The notes under the pieces were generated by a model. It ran no database searches. It was given only the letters and a program-made list of their open reading frames with translations, and was not told where the DNA came from. A DNA stretch of 64,000 bases from Nitrospiraceae bacterium (GTDB taxonomy: Bacteria > Nitrospirota > Nitrospiria > Nitrospirales > UBA8639): NCBI GenBank assembly GCA_020632595.1, contig JACKFF010000001.1, positions 930,001-994,000 of the forward strand, read 5' to 3'. Position 1 is the stretch's first letter. Each line of letters starts with the position of its first letter. Below are positions 56,139 through 64,000 of the stretch, piece by piece. Made by a program: the position numbers and the translations under genes.

Positions 56139-58757
56139 TTATTGAATCTCCCAGTCAGTAGAGGTGCCGCTCGGGAATTTGGTATCCATGACGTCTTTCC
56201 CGTTCATTAACCACAGCGCCACCGCTCCGCTAGCGCGGTTTTGCCAAATAACGTCATCCTGACCATCGGCGTTCACGTCACCCAACCCCGTGATCTGCCA
56301 GTCCAGGGGCACTCCACCAGGAAATCCGACAAAAGCCACCGTGGGCCCGTTCATAATCCAGATGGCCACCGAACCATTTAACTTATTGTGCCAGACGATA
56401 TCGGCCGTTCCGTTGCCATCCACATCCCCGATTTCCTTAATGACATAACTGAGAGGGGCACTCCCTGGAAATCCTGTCGAGGTGTGGGTCAAGCCATTCA
56501 TGAACCACACCGCCACCGCCCCGGTCGTCGTGTTCCGCCAAATCACATCGGCTTTTTCATCGGCATTCACATCACCGACACCGGCGACTTCCCATTGCAC
56601 AGGCGCACTGCCAGGGAACCCAAATTTGGTAATGGTCGACCCGTTCATAAGCCAGACAGCCAAGCCCCCGCTGACGCTATTGTGCCAGATAAGATCCGCG
56701 GTTCCGTTGCCATCCACATCACCAATTCCTTTGATGGCATATTTGAGCGACGCGCTCCCCGGAAATCCCGTCGACGTGTGAGTCAAGCCGTTCATAAACC
56801 ACACCGCTACAACCCCGGTCGTCGTATTTCGCCAAATCACGTCGGCCTGGCCGTCGGCATTCACATCGCCCGTACCCATGATCTGCCAATTCGATGGAAC
56901 ACCACCCAATACACCGGTATTGGTCACCGCAGCATCGTTCATGAGCCAGCCCACCACAAGCCCATTGAGGCTATTTCGCCAAAGAAGGTCTGCGGTTCCG
57001 TCAGCGTTCAAATCGTTTGATAATTTTCTTGCACCCAGATTGTTCGCAGTAATGGTCAAATCTGAACTACGTAAGAACTCACCATCTGTCGCAGACAACC
57101 GCAATACATAGGTGCCCGCTTGACTGAAACTAGCCGTGGTACTCAGGGCCGACGCATTACCAAAGGTAACCGTACCCGGCCCGCTCACTTTAGTCCAGGT
57201 ACTAGAAACCGTCCCTGGTGTGGCCGGGAGGCCATCATCCGTCACCGTACCGTTCAGCGCAGCCGTATTCGGTAACGCAATGGTGATTGAGGGACCAGCA
57301 ATTACCTTAGGCGGTTGATTACCTGGATTCTGAGTAAAGGTGGCCGTGACGGTGCGCGCGGCCGTCATGCTCACCGTGCAGGTGCCCGTGCCCGTGCCCT
57401 CACACCCGCTACCACTCCAACCTATGAACGTCGATCCCGCACTCGCCACGGCCGTGAGCGTCACCGACGTCCCATTGGCATATGCCTCGCTGCAGTCATT
57501 CCCACAGGAGATGCCCCCGGGATTACTGCTGACTGTCCCACTGCCCGTCCCGGCTTTCGTCACCGTCAGGGTCTGCTGCACGGTCGTAAACGTGGCGGTC
57601 ACCGCGTGCGCCGCTGTCATGGTCACGATACAATGGCCCGTGCCCGAACAGCCGCTGCCGCTCCACCCCGCAAACGTCGAGCCGGCATTCGCCACCCCCG
57701 TCAGCGTCACCGACGTCCCATTGGCATAGCCCTCGGTACAGTCGTTCCCGCAAGAGATGCCGCCGGGCGCACTGGTCACCGTCCCACTACCCGTCCCGGT
57801 TTTCGTCACCGTCAGCGTCCGTTGCACCGTCGTAAACGTGGCGGTCACCGACCACGCAGCCGTCATACTCACCGTGCACGTGCCGGTGCCCGAACAGCCG
57901 CTGCCGCTCCACCCCGCAAACGTCGAACCGGCACTCGCCACGGCCGTCAGCGTCACCGAGGTTCCATTGGCATAGCTCTCGGTACAGTCGTTCCCACAGG
58001 AGATGCCGCCGGGCGCACTGGTCACCGTCCCACTGCCCGTCCCGGCTTTCGTTACCGTCAATGTCCGTTGCACAAGAGTAAATGTTGCAGTCACCGTCCG
58101 TGCCGCCGACATACTCACCGTACAGGTGCCCGTGCCTGAACACCCAGCGCCGCTCCAACCAGTAAAGGTTGATAGGGACGCCCCCAAACCAGTCGGAGTG
58201 GCTGTGAGAGTGACAGAAGATGGTGGCTGAACAAGATCATAGGGAATTGTTGCACTATTAAATACAGTGAAAGGTGCTGTTCCCGCCCCACTTCCAGCAA
58301 CCTGTCCCGTTCCAGTTCCTGCAAAATTGAGAGTAAGATTGACTGGAGGGGTCACCGGGGGAGTGACCGTGGCGAGGTTAAAGGTCACGGTCACCGTCTT
58401 GACAGCATCCATAACCACGGTGCACTGATTTCCAGATGTGTTAGCACAACCAGCCCAGCTACTGAAGATTGACTCCGTTGCCCCAATCCCCGTCGGAGTC
58501 GCGGTAAGCGTGACAGAAGAATTTTGATCATAGTCTAGCGTGTTACTCGAAAAAATATTCAACGTGTCTGTCCCTGGCGAATTTGCTTCAACCCTTCCAG
58601 TGCCTGATCCGGAAAAGTTGATGGTGAGGCCAACGGCCTGAGCCATGGACGGAAACACTCCACCCAGCAATATCAGGACAAAAACGATAGCCCCTAAAGG
58701 CAAGACCTTCTCGTGAGCTTTCCGCATTGTGCGTCCTTTCTCATTCCGTTTCATCAA
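56139..58757 (-). CDS. Secreted repeat protein: InlB-like repeats, PKD/Ig-like domain and VCBS repeats
   Basis: The product has 872 residues and a signal peptide (about 18-41). Residues about 45-470 are six bacterial repeats of the InlB B-repeat-like type (TLTVTKAGTGSGTVTSAPGG, each with Cys pairs SCGNDC and GCSGTGTC). A PKD/Ig-like domain follows (about 475-570; TVTDDGLPATPGTVSSTW). The last part has six FG-GAP/VCBS repeats with DVNADGQADVIWRN loops. The four central repeats are nearly identical at the DNA level, with a 246-bp period (one is 252 bp). Such proteins are displayed on cell surfaces or in the matrix, with repeated disulfides likely. It is a paralogue of the gene at 53654. Confidence 0.8.
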   Translation of the reverse strand: MMKRNEKGRTMRKAHEKVLPLGAIVFVLILLGGVFPSMAQAVGLTINFSGSGTGRVEANSPGTDTLNIFSSNTLDYDQNSSVTLTATPTGIGATESIFSSWAGCANTSGNQCTVVMDAVKTVTVTFNLATVTPPVTPPVNLTLNFAGTGTGQVAGSGAGTAPFTVFNSATIPYDLVQPPSSVTLTATPTGLGASLSTFTGWSGAGCSGTGTCTVSMSAARTVTATFTLVQRTLTVTKAGTGSGTVTSAPGGISCGNDCTESYANGTSVTLTAVASAGSTFAGWSGSGCSGTGTCTVSMTAAWSVTATFTTVQRTLTVTKTGTGSGTVTSAPGGISCGNDCTEGYANGTSVTLTGVANAGSTFAGWSGSGCSGTGHCIVTMTAAHAVTATFTTVQQTLTVTKAGTGSGTVSSNPGGISCGNDCSEAYANGTSVTLTAVASAGSTFIGWSGSGCEGTGTGTCTVSMTAARTVTATFTQNPGNQPPKVIAGPSITIALPNTAALNGTVTDDGLPATPGTVSSTWTKVSGPGTVTFGNASALSTTASFSQAGTYVLRLSATDGEFLRSSDLTITANNLGARKLSNDLNADGTADLLWRNSLNGLVVGWLMNDAAVTNTGVLGGVPSNWQIMGTGDVNADGQADVIWRNTTTGVVAVWFMNGLTHTSTGFPGSASLKYAIKGIGDVDGNGTADLIWHNSVSGGLAVWLMNGSTITKFGFPGSAPVQWEVAGVGDVNADEKADVIWRNTTTGAVAVWFMNGLTHTSTGFPGSAPLSYVIKEIGDVDGNGTADIVWHNKLNGSVAIWIMNGPTVAFVGFPGGVPLDWQITGLGDVNADGQDDVIWQNRASGAVALWLMNGKDVMDTKFPSGTSTDWEIQ
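57339..58140 (-). repeat. Tandem 246-bp repeats inside the surface-protein gene
   Basis: Copies start near 57339, 57591, 57837 and 58083; the first is 6 bp longer because of two extra residues (Gly-Thr). They differ by few bases, so they are recent or kept similar by recombination. Confidence 0.75.
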
Positions 58758-59832
58758 TATTCTCTAGAGTGTCTATCGCCTCTACATAGTTTCAGGCTGG
58801 CTGGTAAAAAATGACAATGTTGTCCACCGTACATGGCATTTCTTTTAATTTTCAAGGCGTCGTGATCCGGATCAGAGAAGCCATGATCCGGAAGAGTATA
58901 TAAAAATAGTTTGGGAATGGCCTTGATCAGGCAGGTAGGCATGTCAGGAAAGGACGTTGGGGGCATGACACTATCCTGGTCCACGATAACTCAGCTTAAT
59001 TATAAAGGTTTCGTAGTTTATATCAATCTACATATTAATGGAACAGAAAAAGTGTGCCCTGAGAGATCTTCCGAATGATTCAACCATTCATGACATTCGA
59101 AGACCATATAGGAATTATTATGAAAAAATGCGCGTTCCTCTCTATTCACGCGCAAACTACGGGCCCAGGCAAGTCATACAGATAACCCAATCAAGAAGAG
59201 AACGAGGAAATGGGATGGCAATGAGAATGGCAACAATGAACATTTGAATACTTTATATTAGTTCTTCGTGTGACAGATCAGGGTAGTTCTTTCCAGTCCC
59301 CCTCAAAATTATCACTAAAATTCCCACGCACATGAGTTTTTTACGCGTATTTCCCTCCGATCCCCGGCCCTCGCCGATTGACCCTCCGATGGGTTCTTTG
59401 GTATTTATCTGATCCTCCCAAAATCCCGTTTTAATATTCTTATCACCAAACGTCGAACCGAGGATCAGAATCGGAATACCTCAACGGAGTCCAAAATATG
59501 ACTGTGGGTGGTCGTTTTCTCAAGAGTCCCCCTACTTTGGGGTTACACTTCAATGCCCCGCAAAATTTGGGGGGAAAACCTATAGTACCGGCACTAGAAT
59601 ATCCTCCTTCGCAAAGGTCAAGCTCTCGGTCCTCACGCAAGGTAGCCATTGCAGGAGCCGGAGCCAAGAGACTTCGTCCAGCACATCCGGTTTTTCCGGC
59701 AATGCCTGAATTCCCTGGTGACCGGCTTATTATCACAGCAAGCCCATCCCCACAATGGCGTTCCACACAAAGGAACCAGCCACAAGAGACCACCTTTCAG
59801 TTGAATCTCCTCACCTATGTGGTGGCCAGGAT
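58758..59832. other. 1.1-kb gene-free stretch upstream of opgD and of the VCBS gene
   Basis: No convincing gene. It holds the promoter region of the minus-strand VCBS gene (with the TGATCC palindrome at 58863-58892) and of the plus-strand opgD gene. An open frame at 59498-59839 is not supported. Confidence 0.5.
58863..58892. promoter_or_regulatory. Palindrome TGATCCGGATCA plus a third half-site
   Basis: TGATCC-GGATCA is a perfect 12-bp palindrome at 58863-58874, and a further TGATCC lies at 58884-58889. The set lies about 105-135 bp upstream of the VCBS gene start. This spacing fits a regulator-binding site; the regulator is unknown. Confidence 0.4.
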
Positions 59833-61398
59833 ATGTTGAATCGCCGACAGTTCCTCTTGGTGATGGGCGCTATCGGTGCCTTGGCTGGACTCCCAAAGTC
59901 GCGAAGTAGAGCCGGGACCTCCGGAATCCAGTTCGGTACGGCCAAACCATTCTCATTTGATGAGCTGAAGCGGCGCGCGAAGACGATGGCCACCAGGCCC
60001 TATGAGGAGCCGCTGGTCCGTCATGACGAGGTCTTGGAATCGATCGACTACGACGCCTTTCAGCAGATTGTCTTTAAACGCGAACGGGGCCTGGGCGAGG
60101 ACGGTAGCGTGAATTTTCCGGCTCAATTCTTCCATCTCGGCCGTTATTTCAAAGTGCCGGTCAAGGTTCATGCGCTTGAGGATGGCCAGTCCAGAGAAAT
60201 TCTCTACCGTTCCGAGTACTTCAACTTCGGCGGAACCAGTCTCGGCAAAATCTTTCCGGATGATCTTGGATTCTCCGGCTTTCGCCTCCAAGATGGACCA
60301 GGAGCGACCACCGATTGGATGGCGTTTCTTGGTGCCTCCTATTTCCGCAGCTCCGGGGAACTCAATCAATACGGCCTTTCGGCGAGAGGGGTGGCGATCG
60401 ACCCGGCCCTCCCCACCCCGGAGGAATTCCCACGATTCACCGAATTCTGGTTGGAACCAGGAGCCCCGGACAGCAAGGAATATGTGATCTATGCCCTGCT
60501 GGACGGGCCGAGTGTGACTGGTGCTTTTCGCATGGTCTGCATTAAGAACCAGCAGATTGTCATGGATATCGACGCCAATCTCTATGCACGCCAGGACATC
60601 AAACGCCTGGGGGTCGCGCCGCTGACCAGCATGTTCTGGTATGCCGAGAACAATCGCCATCAGATCAGAGACTGGCGGCCAGAAATTCATGACAACGACG
60701 GTCTGGCGATGTGGACGGGCGCAGGCGAACGGATTTGGCGCCCCCTCAACAACCCGTCATCGGTCATGACCAACAGCTTCGTCGACACGAACCCCAGGGG
60801 TTTTGGGCTGCTGCAGAGGGATCGGGCCTTTTACCATTATGAGGATGACGGTGTATTCTATGACCGGAGACCCAGCGTCTGGGTCGAGCCGGTAGGTGAG
60901 TGGCACGAAGGCGCAATCCAATTGATCGAAATTCCGACTGACGACGAAATCCATGACAATATCGTCATCTACTGGCTGCCGAAGGAACCAGTTAAGGCCG
61001 GCTCCGAGTGGCACTACGCCTATCGGCTCCACTGGGTGGCGACCGAGCCCTATCTGTCCAAAGCCGTCGCCCGGGTCATCCATACCCGGCTCGGCAATGC
61101 CGGCATTCCCGGTCAGCCGCGTCCAAAAGGCGGCCGGAAGTTCGTGATCGACTTCGAGGGTGGGCCGCTCAACGAGGTCGAAAAGCTGGACAAGGTTCAA
61201 CCGGTCATCAACACGTCCAAGGGACGAATCGACAACGAATATGCGCTGCAGATAGTCGGCACCAAGAACTGGCGAGCGTTTTTCGATCTCTATGTCGAAG
61301 GCAAGGAGCCGGTCAATCTCCGCCTTTTCCTCAAACTTGGAGATCGAACTCTGACCGAAACCTGGCTCTACCAATACCTGCCCTTTAGCTATGAGTAG
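59833..61398 (+). CDS. opgD: Periplasmic glucan biosynthesis protein OpgD/OpgG, Tat-exported
   Basis: The product has 521 residues. The Tat signal peptide (LNRRQFLLVMGAIGALAGL) has the twin arginine and is followed by the MdoG-type beta-sandwich (FSFDELKRRAKTMA, YRSEYFNFGG, FWLEPG, YHYEDDGVFYDRRPSVWVEP). OpgD/OpgG proteins modify osmoregulated periplasmic glucans made by OpgH; no opgH is in the window. Third codon positions look more GC-rich than in the neighbours, so transfer is likely. Its TAG stop touches the inverted-repeat element at 61399. The ATG at 59833 has AGGAT upstream. Confidence 0.88.
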   Translation: MLNRRQFLLVMGAIGALAGLPKSRSRAGTSGIQFGTAKPFSFDELKRRAKTMATRPYEEPLVRHDEVLESIDYDAFQQIVFKRERGLGEDGSVNFPAQFFHLGRYFKVPVKVHALEDGQSREILYRSEYFNFGGTSLGKIFPDDLGFSGFRLQDGPGATTDWMAFLGASYFRSSGELNQYGLSARGVAIDPALPTPEEFPRFTEFWLEPGAPDSKEYVIYALLDGPSVTGAFRMVCIKNQQIVMDIDANLYARQDIKRLGVAPLTSMFWYAENNRHQIRDWRPEIHDNDGLAMWTGAGERIWRPLNNPSSVMTNSFVDTNPRGFGLLQRDRAFYHYEDDGVFYDRRPSVWVEPVGEWHEGAIQLIEIPTDDEIHDNIVIYWLPKEPVKAGSEWHYAYRLHWVATEPYLSKAVARVIHTRLGNAGIPGQPRPKGGRKFVIDFEGGPLNEVEKLDKVQPVINTSKGRIDNEYALQIVGTKNWRAFFDLYVEGKEPVNLRLFLKLGDRTLTETWLYQYLPFSYE

Positions 61399-61547
61399 GA
61401 GCCTGTCGGACTTCGGAAGAATCGGCTGAAAAAGTGTTTAAGCAGCCTAAATTTCCCCGATTCCTTGGCTCATAGCCCCACAGGCCGTCAAATTCTACCC
61501 TCGCTCAACCACATTCTCGCTATCGATTCCCAAAGTCCGACAGACTC
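61399..61547. mobile_element. 149-bp inverted-repeat element (MITE-like) directly after opgD
   Basis: Both ends carry the 18-base repeat GAGCCTGTCGGACTTCGG, inverted at 61530-61547 with two mismatches. There is no transposase. The left end begins at the base after the opgD stop codon. It could be a MITE or a cut-down insertion sequence. Confidence 0.65.
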
Positions 61548-61967
61548 ACAGCAGGTAAAGTTTTTCTATTTAAACGTTTCCTGCAGAGATATTTCTCTAT
61601 CCAAGATTACGTACAAACAGATACTAGATTTGAGGGTGTGGCATCAAAAACCTACCTACACAAACGGGTTCACCTGCTTGGTGAAAGTAAATGTGGTGTG
61701 TACCGGGGTTGAATTATAGAAAGAATCAAGCATCTCCACTGATTCGCAAAGGTGTGGTTTGACAGGAAAGGAGGCATGGGATCGGCTGGCTCCGCTACCC
61801 CGAAACCTCTGTCACCTTAAAAAATCTCTGCCTCGGTTTTTCCCCTGGAAGCATTTGACGGGGATTAAAGGCTAGGTTATCCAAAGGACGTGAGAAATTT
61901 TCAGATGAAACGATGGGAATCAGAATTCCTTGCATTCTTCTCAACCTCTAGCTAAAGAGATCGAGAA
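61548..61967. other. Gene-free stretch after the inverted-repeat element
   Basis: No gene seen between the element and the aldo/keto reductase gene, and no convincing terminator. Confidence 0.45.
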
Positions 61968-62843
61968 TTACACCAACGCTCCAAAATGGGTTTCCCACTG
62001 AGAAGCGAGAACGCGGCCGGCCTTGAGAAGACTCTTCTCTTCCCGGTCATTCAGAGGTGTAAATGTGCGCGCGCGCCGAAGGTTGTCCTTCAATTCCTCT
62101 GGTGTGGCCATTCCGATGACGGCACATGTAACCTTGGGCACGCTCAAAGCATAGCGGAAAGCCATATCTAAATGGGAGAAGGGCATCAAGCAATGGCTTA
62201 CGCTGTTTCCCCCTGGCTTTTGCCCCCCTCCAAACACTTTCATGGCAATCAGTCCCAGGCTCAAGCGGTTAGCAACCGTCCACACTCGCTCCTCAAAATT
62301 GTAGGTATGTCGGTCGGCAAAATTGACGACATTGAGCAGAACATCGACCTCGACGCGTTGAATGGCATCAGCAAACCTTCCAGGACGATTGTGGCCGGAC
62401 AAGCCGATGAATTTGGTCAATCCAAATGATTTGGCTTTGACCAACCCGCGGTAAGCTCCCTTGCGACCAAACACCACGGCGGGATCCATTTTGTCAGCTC
62501 CAAGACTGTGCACAAAGACCAAATCTGCGTAATCGGTTTGGAGTTCCTTAAGATTGCGCTCTAAGAGCTTCAGTGCGCCATCATAGGTGGGGTCAAAACA
62601 TTTGGTGACTAGAAAAATTTCTTGTCGCCGCCTCTTCAGCAGGTAGCCCAATCGTTCCTGAGCTTTCCCGTATCCGGCAAATTCAGGTGCCGTATCGAAA
62701 TATTTTACGCCCGCATTGAGGGCGGCTTCAAATAAATGCACTGCCTCGCGGCGAGTCAGTCGCTTCCCTGCATGCGCAGTCCCAAATCCAAGAATGGGTA
62801 AGGATATTCCGGTTTTTCCCAATACTCGTGTCGGCAGAGTCAT
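61968..62843 (-). CDS. Aldo/keto reductase
   Basis: The product has 291 residues and the AKR TIM barrel. The catalytic tetrad regions are visible: Asp near 50 (FDTAPEFAGYG), Tyr near 58, Lys near 79 (FLVTKC) and His near 111 (LVFVHSLG). The C-terminal HCLMPFSHLDMAFRYALSV and VIGMATPEEL are typical of the class with NAD(P)H. The substrate is unknown. It precedes a 120-bp gap and then the DUF427 gene on the same strand. Confidence 0.88.
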   Translation of the reverse strand: MTLPTRVLGKTGISLPILGFGTAHAGKRLTRREAVHLFEAALNAGVKYFDTAPEFAGYGKAQERLGYLLKRRRQEIFLVTKCFDPTYDGALKLLERNLKELQTDYADLVFVHSLGADKMDPAVVFGRKGAYRGLVKAKSFGLTKFIGLSGHNRPGRFADAIQRVEVDVLLNVVNFADRHTYNFEERVWTVANRLSLGLIAMKVFGGGQKPGGNSVSHCLMPFSHLDMAFRYALSVPKVTCAVIGMATPEELKDNLRRARTFTPLNDREEKSLLKAGRVLASQWETHFGALV

Positions 62844-62962
62844 AATCAGGCTTTCTTTTCCATTTACTCTAAACTAATGACCGACTCTCCTCTAAATACT
62901 CAAACTCATTTGCCTGTTCGGTCAACTCCGGCGAGAAAATTTCTTGTGGAAACGTGCCGCCC

Positions 62963-63520
62963 CTACCATCCTCCCGTACCCATTGGGCCTTTAAACGGAC
63001 CAACAATTTCCCTGGTCACCCAGCCGCCATAAAACCCGCCCGGTTGGGGCAGCACACGCTCATCATTGACGTAGCATTCCACATGGCCGGGATAAAAGGA
63101 AAAATATCCGGCAATGGATTCAAATCCCGGATAAGGATGAGGATATGTCCAGGCGACGGGCTCCGCCTCTTTCTGCCCTTCAGCCAGTATCCAATACTGA
63201 GCGGTTCCTTTCCATTCACAGAGAGATGACGCGCACGTGAGCACCAGAGCGGACACATCCACATCTGCGGGAGGAAGATAAAAAGTCGGGGGACTCGCCG
63301 TCTCCAAAAATCGAAACGCGGAGCAGGAATCGGCCAGAACCTTCTCCCGAATACGGACCACTACCCGGCGATGATCAGACATCAAACGAGGAGGCCTCGG
63401 ATAATCCCAAACAGATTCCTGGCCAGGAGACGGCTTTTCCGCAAATGGCGGTCTTTCCTGTCCCCGATATTGCCATTTGGAACGAGCCGTACGTAGCCAT
63501 TCAGGCACATGTTGGGTCAT
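62963..63520 (-). CDS. DUF427 domain protein
   Basis: The product has 185 residues. The DUF427 domain fills residues about 45-165: VVVRIREKVLADS, TFYLPPADVD, CEWKGTAQYW, PYPGFESIAGYFSFYPGHVEC. DUF427 proteins are small beta-barrel proteins, usually single or in pairs, with no settled function. There is no signal peptide. It lies between the small membrane protein and the aldo/keto reductase. Confidence 0.9.
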   Translation of the reverse strand: MTQHVPEWLRTARSKWQYRGQERPPFAEKPSPGQESVWDYPRPPRLMSDHRRVVVRIREKVLADSCSAFRFLETASPPTFYLPPADVDVSALVLTCASSLCEWKGTAQYWILAEGQKEAEPVAWTYPHPYPGFESIAGYFSFYPGHVECYVNDERVLPQPGGFYGGWVTREIVGPFKGPMGTGGW

Positions 63521-63574
63521 ACGATTCCCAAGGTTTTCCGGAAAAGTGATGGGGGCATCATCGTCCTCATTCGG

Positions 63575-63727
63575 TTATTCAAATGTCAGGATGGCCCAGG
63601 ATGCCCATAGGATAATTAACAATTCACCGAGGAGAAAACAGCCCAAAGCTGCGAGAAGCATTTTGTACAACATGGGTGCCATGCGTTGTTCGAAAGGCTC
63701 TTTGTGATTGGAATGTCTCAACGCCAT
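63575..63727 (-). CDS. Small membrane protein (50 aa)
   Basis: The product is 50 residues with a single hydrophobic segment (about 20-48, MLYKMLLAALGCFLLGELL). The start at 63727 is backed by GAGGGAG just upstream. It has no recognisable family. It lies 54 bp before the DUF427 gene. Confidence 0.5.
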   Translation of the reverse strand: MALRHSNHKEPFEQRMAPMLYKMLLAALGCFLLGELLIILWASWAILTFE

Positions 63728-63807
63728 TGGCTCCCTCAATTTCGAAACAATCATTCTTGATTTGCAGGCGGGGCTGGTCAATCAAACTCCAGAGTGTTTG
63801 ATGTTGC

Positions 63808-64000
63808 CTACCCGATCAATCCATGTATATCGTGGATCAACCCTTGCAGCTTTCTTGAAAAATGTGCCCGCTGATTCCGAGTCAGAATCCGGTCAATGTC
63901 CAGGACGGCCCGTTGAACTCCTTCACGCCATTTCCTGAAGACCACGAGATATTCCTCCGTGGCACCGGCCTTGGAATCGGCCAGCCACTGAAAGAGACCC
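63808..64000 (-). CDS. Partial gene, cut by the window edge; DUF6279-like C-terminus
   Basis: Only the last 63 codons and the stop (63808-63810) are in the window; the frame continues past the right edge. The visible part (LFQWLADSKAGATEEYLVVFRKWREG and RNQRAHFSRKLQGLIHDIHGL) is helical and resembles the end of DUF6279-family lipoproteins. The match is from memory of the family pattern and is weak. Confidence 0.5.
   Translation of the reverse strand, partial: GLFQWLADSKAGATEEYLVVFRKWREGVQRAVLDIDRILTRNQRAHFSRKLQGLIHDIHGLIG

Noticed and set aside
57315..58139. 274-codon plus-strand frame rich in Arg/His
   Set aside because: It is an opposite-strand shadow of the GC-rich tandem repeats of the VCBS protein; its composition is typical of such shadows.
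57339..58140. Possible CRISPR array because of regular repeats
   Set aside because: The repeats are 246 bp, in frame, and encode a protein repeat; there are no short repeats with unique spacers.
59498..59839. 113-codon plus-strand frame upstream of opgD
   Set aside because: It has no good ribosome-binding site and overlaps the opgD start. The Pro/Ser/Arg-rich content looks non-coding.
59953..60690. 245-codon minus-strand frame
   Set aside because: It is antisense to opgD, whose domains and start are clear.

Overview
The window looks like chromosomal DNA of a nitrite-oxidizing Nitrospira or a close relative (phylum Nitrospirota). The main reason is an eleven-gene respiratory operon on the minus strand (10243-21681) that combines bd-like oxidase subunits, a cytochrome b/Rieske pair, several c-type cytochromes and a type II DMSO-reductase gamma-like heme protein. 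Base composition looks balanced to slightly AT-rich by eye, and a sodium symporter is present. Both would fit a marine or halotolerant lineage, but that placement is inference. Almost all long genes lie on the minus strand.

Region by region. 1-3610: a three-domain LplT-acyltransferase-acyl-ACP synthetase fusion for phospholipid repair. 3611-9980: a sparse stretch with a TPR exporter-type protein, small proteins, tRNA-Thr(CGT), a DUF2914 protein and a UbiA prenyltransferase. 10243-21681: the respiratory operon. 22502-35348: a lipid block on one strand. In order of transcription it holds squalene-hopene cyclase, an HpnG-like nucleosidase, MlaE-F-D-C, an Omp85-type barrel, a TPR protein, dxs, ispG, tRNA-Cys(GCA) with its own promoter, hpnH and a small unknown gene. 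It spans isoprenoid precursor supply, hopane cyclization, side-chain addition and probable lipid traffic to the outer membrane.

35532-49847: a nucleotide-sugar dehydrogenase with a terminator, a type IV pilin, a lipoprotein with many TPRs, dnaB, hisZ, serA, serC, a TPR protein, a two-copy ThyX-like protein and a sodium:solute symporter. From about 49975 onward the sequence is accessory in character. It has a 143-bp repeat, a decayed IS110 transposase, a PagL-like lipid A deacylase, two paralogous secreted VCBS-repeat proteins separated by a structured non-coding element and terminator, a Tat-exported OpgD/OpgG protein of different base composition whose stop codon abuts a 149-bp inverted-repeat element, an aldo/keto reductase, a DUF427 protein, a 50-residue membrane protein and a gene cut by the window edge.

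The two best candidates for new biology are the hopanoid/Mla/Omp85 block, which reads as a synthesis-and-export unit for hopanoids, and the bd-like/cytochrome bc/gamma-subunit operon, which reads as a composite quinol/cytochrome c respiratory complex.
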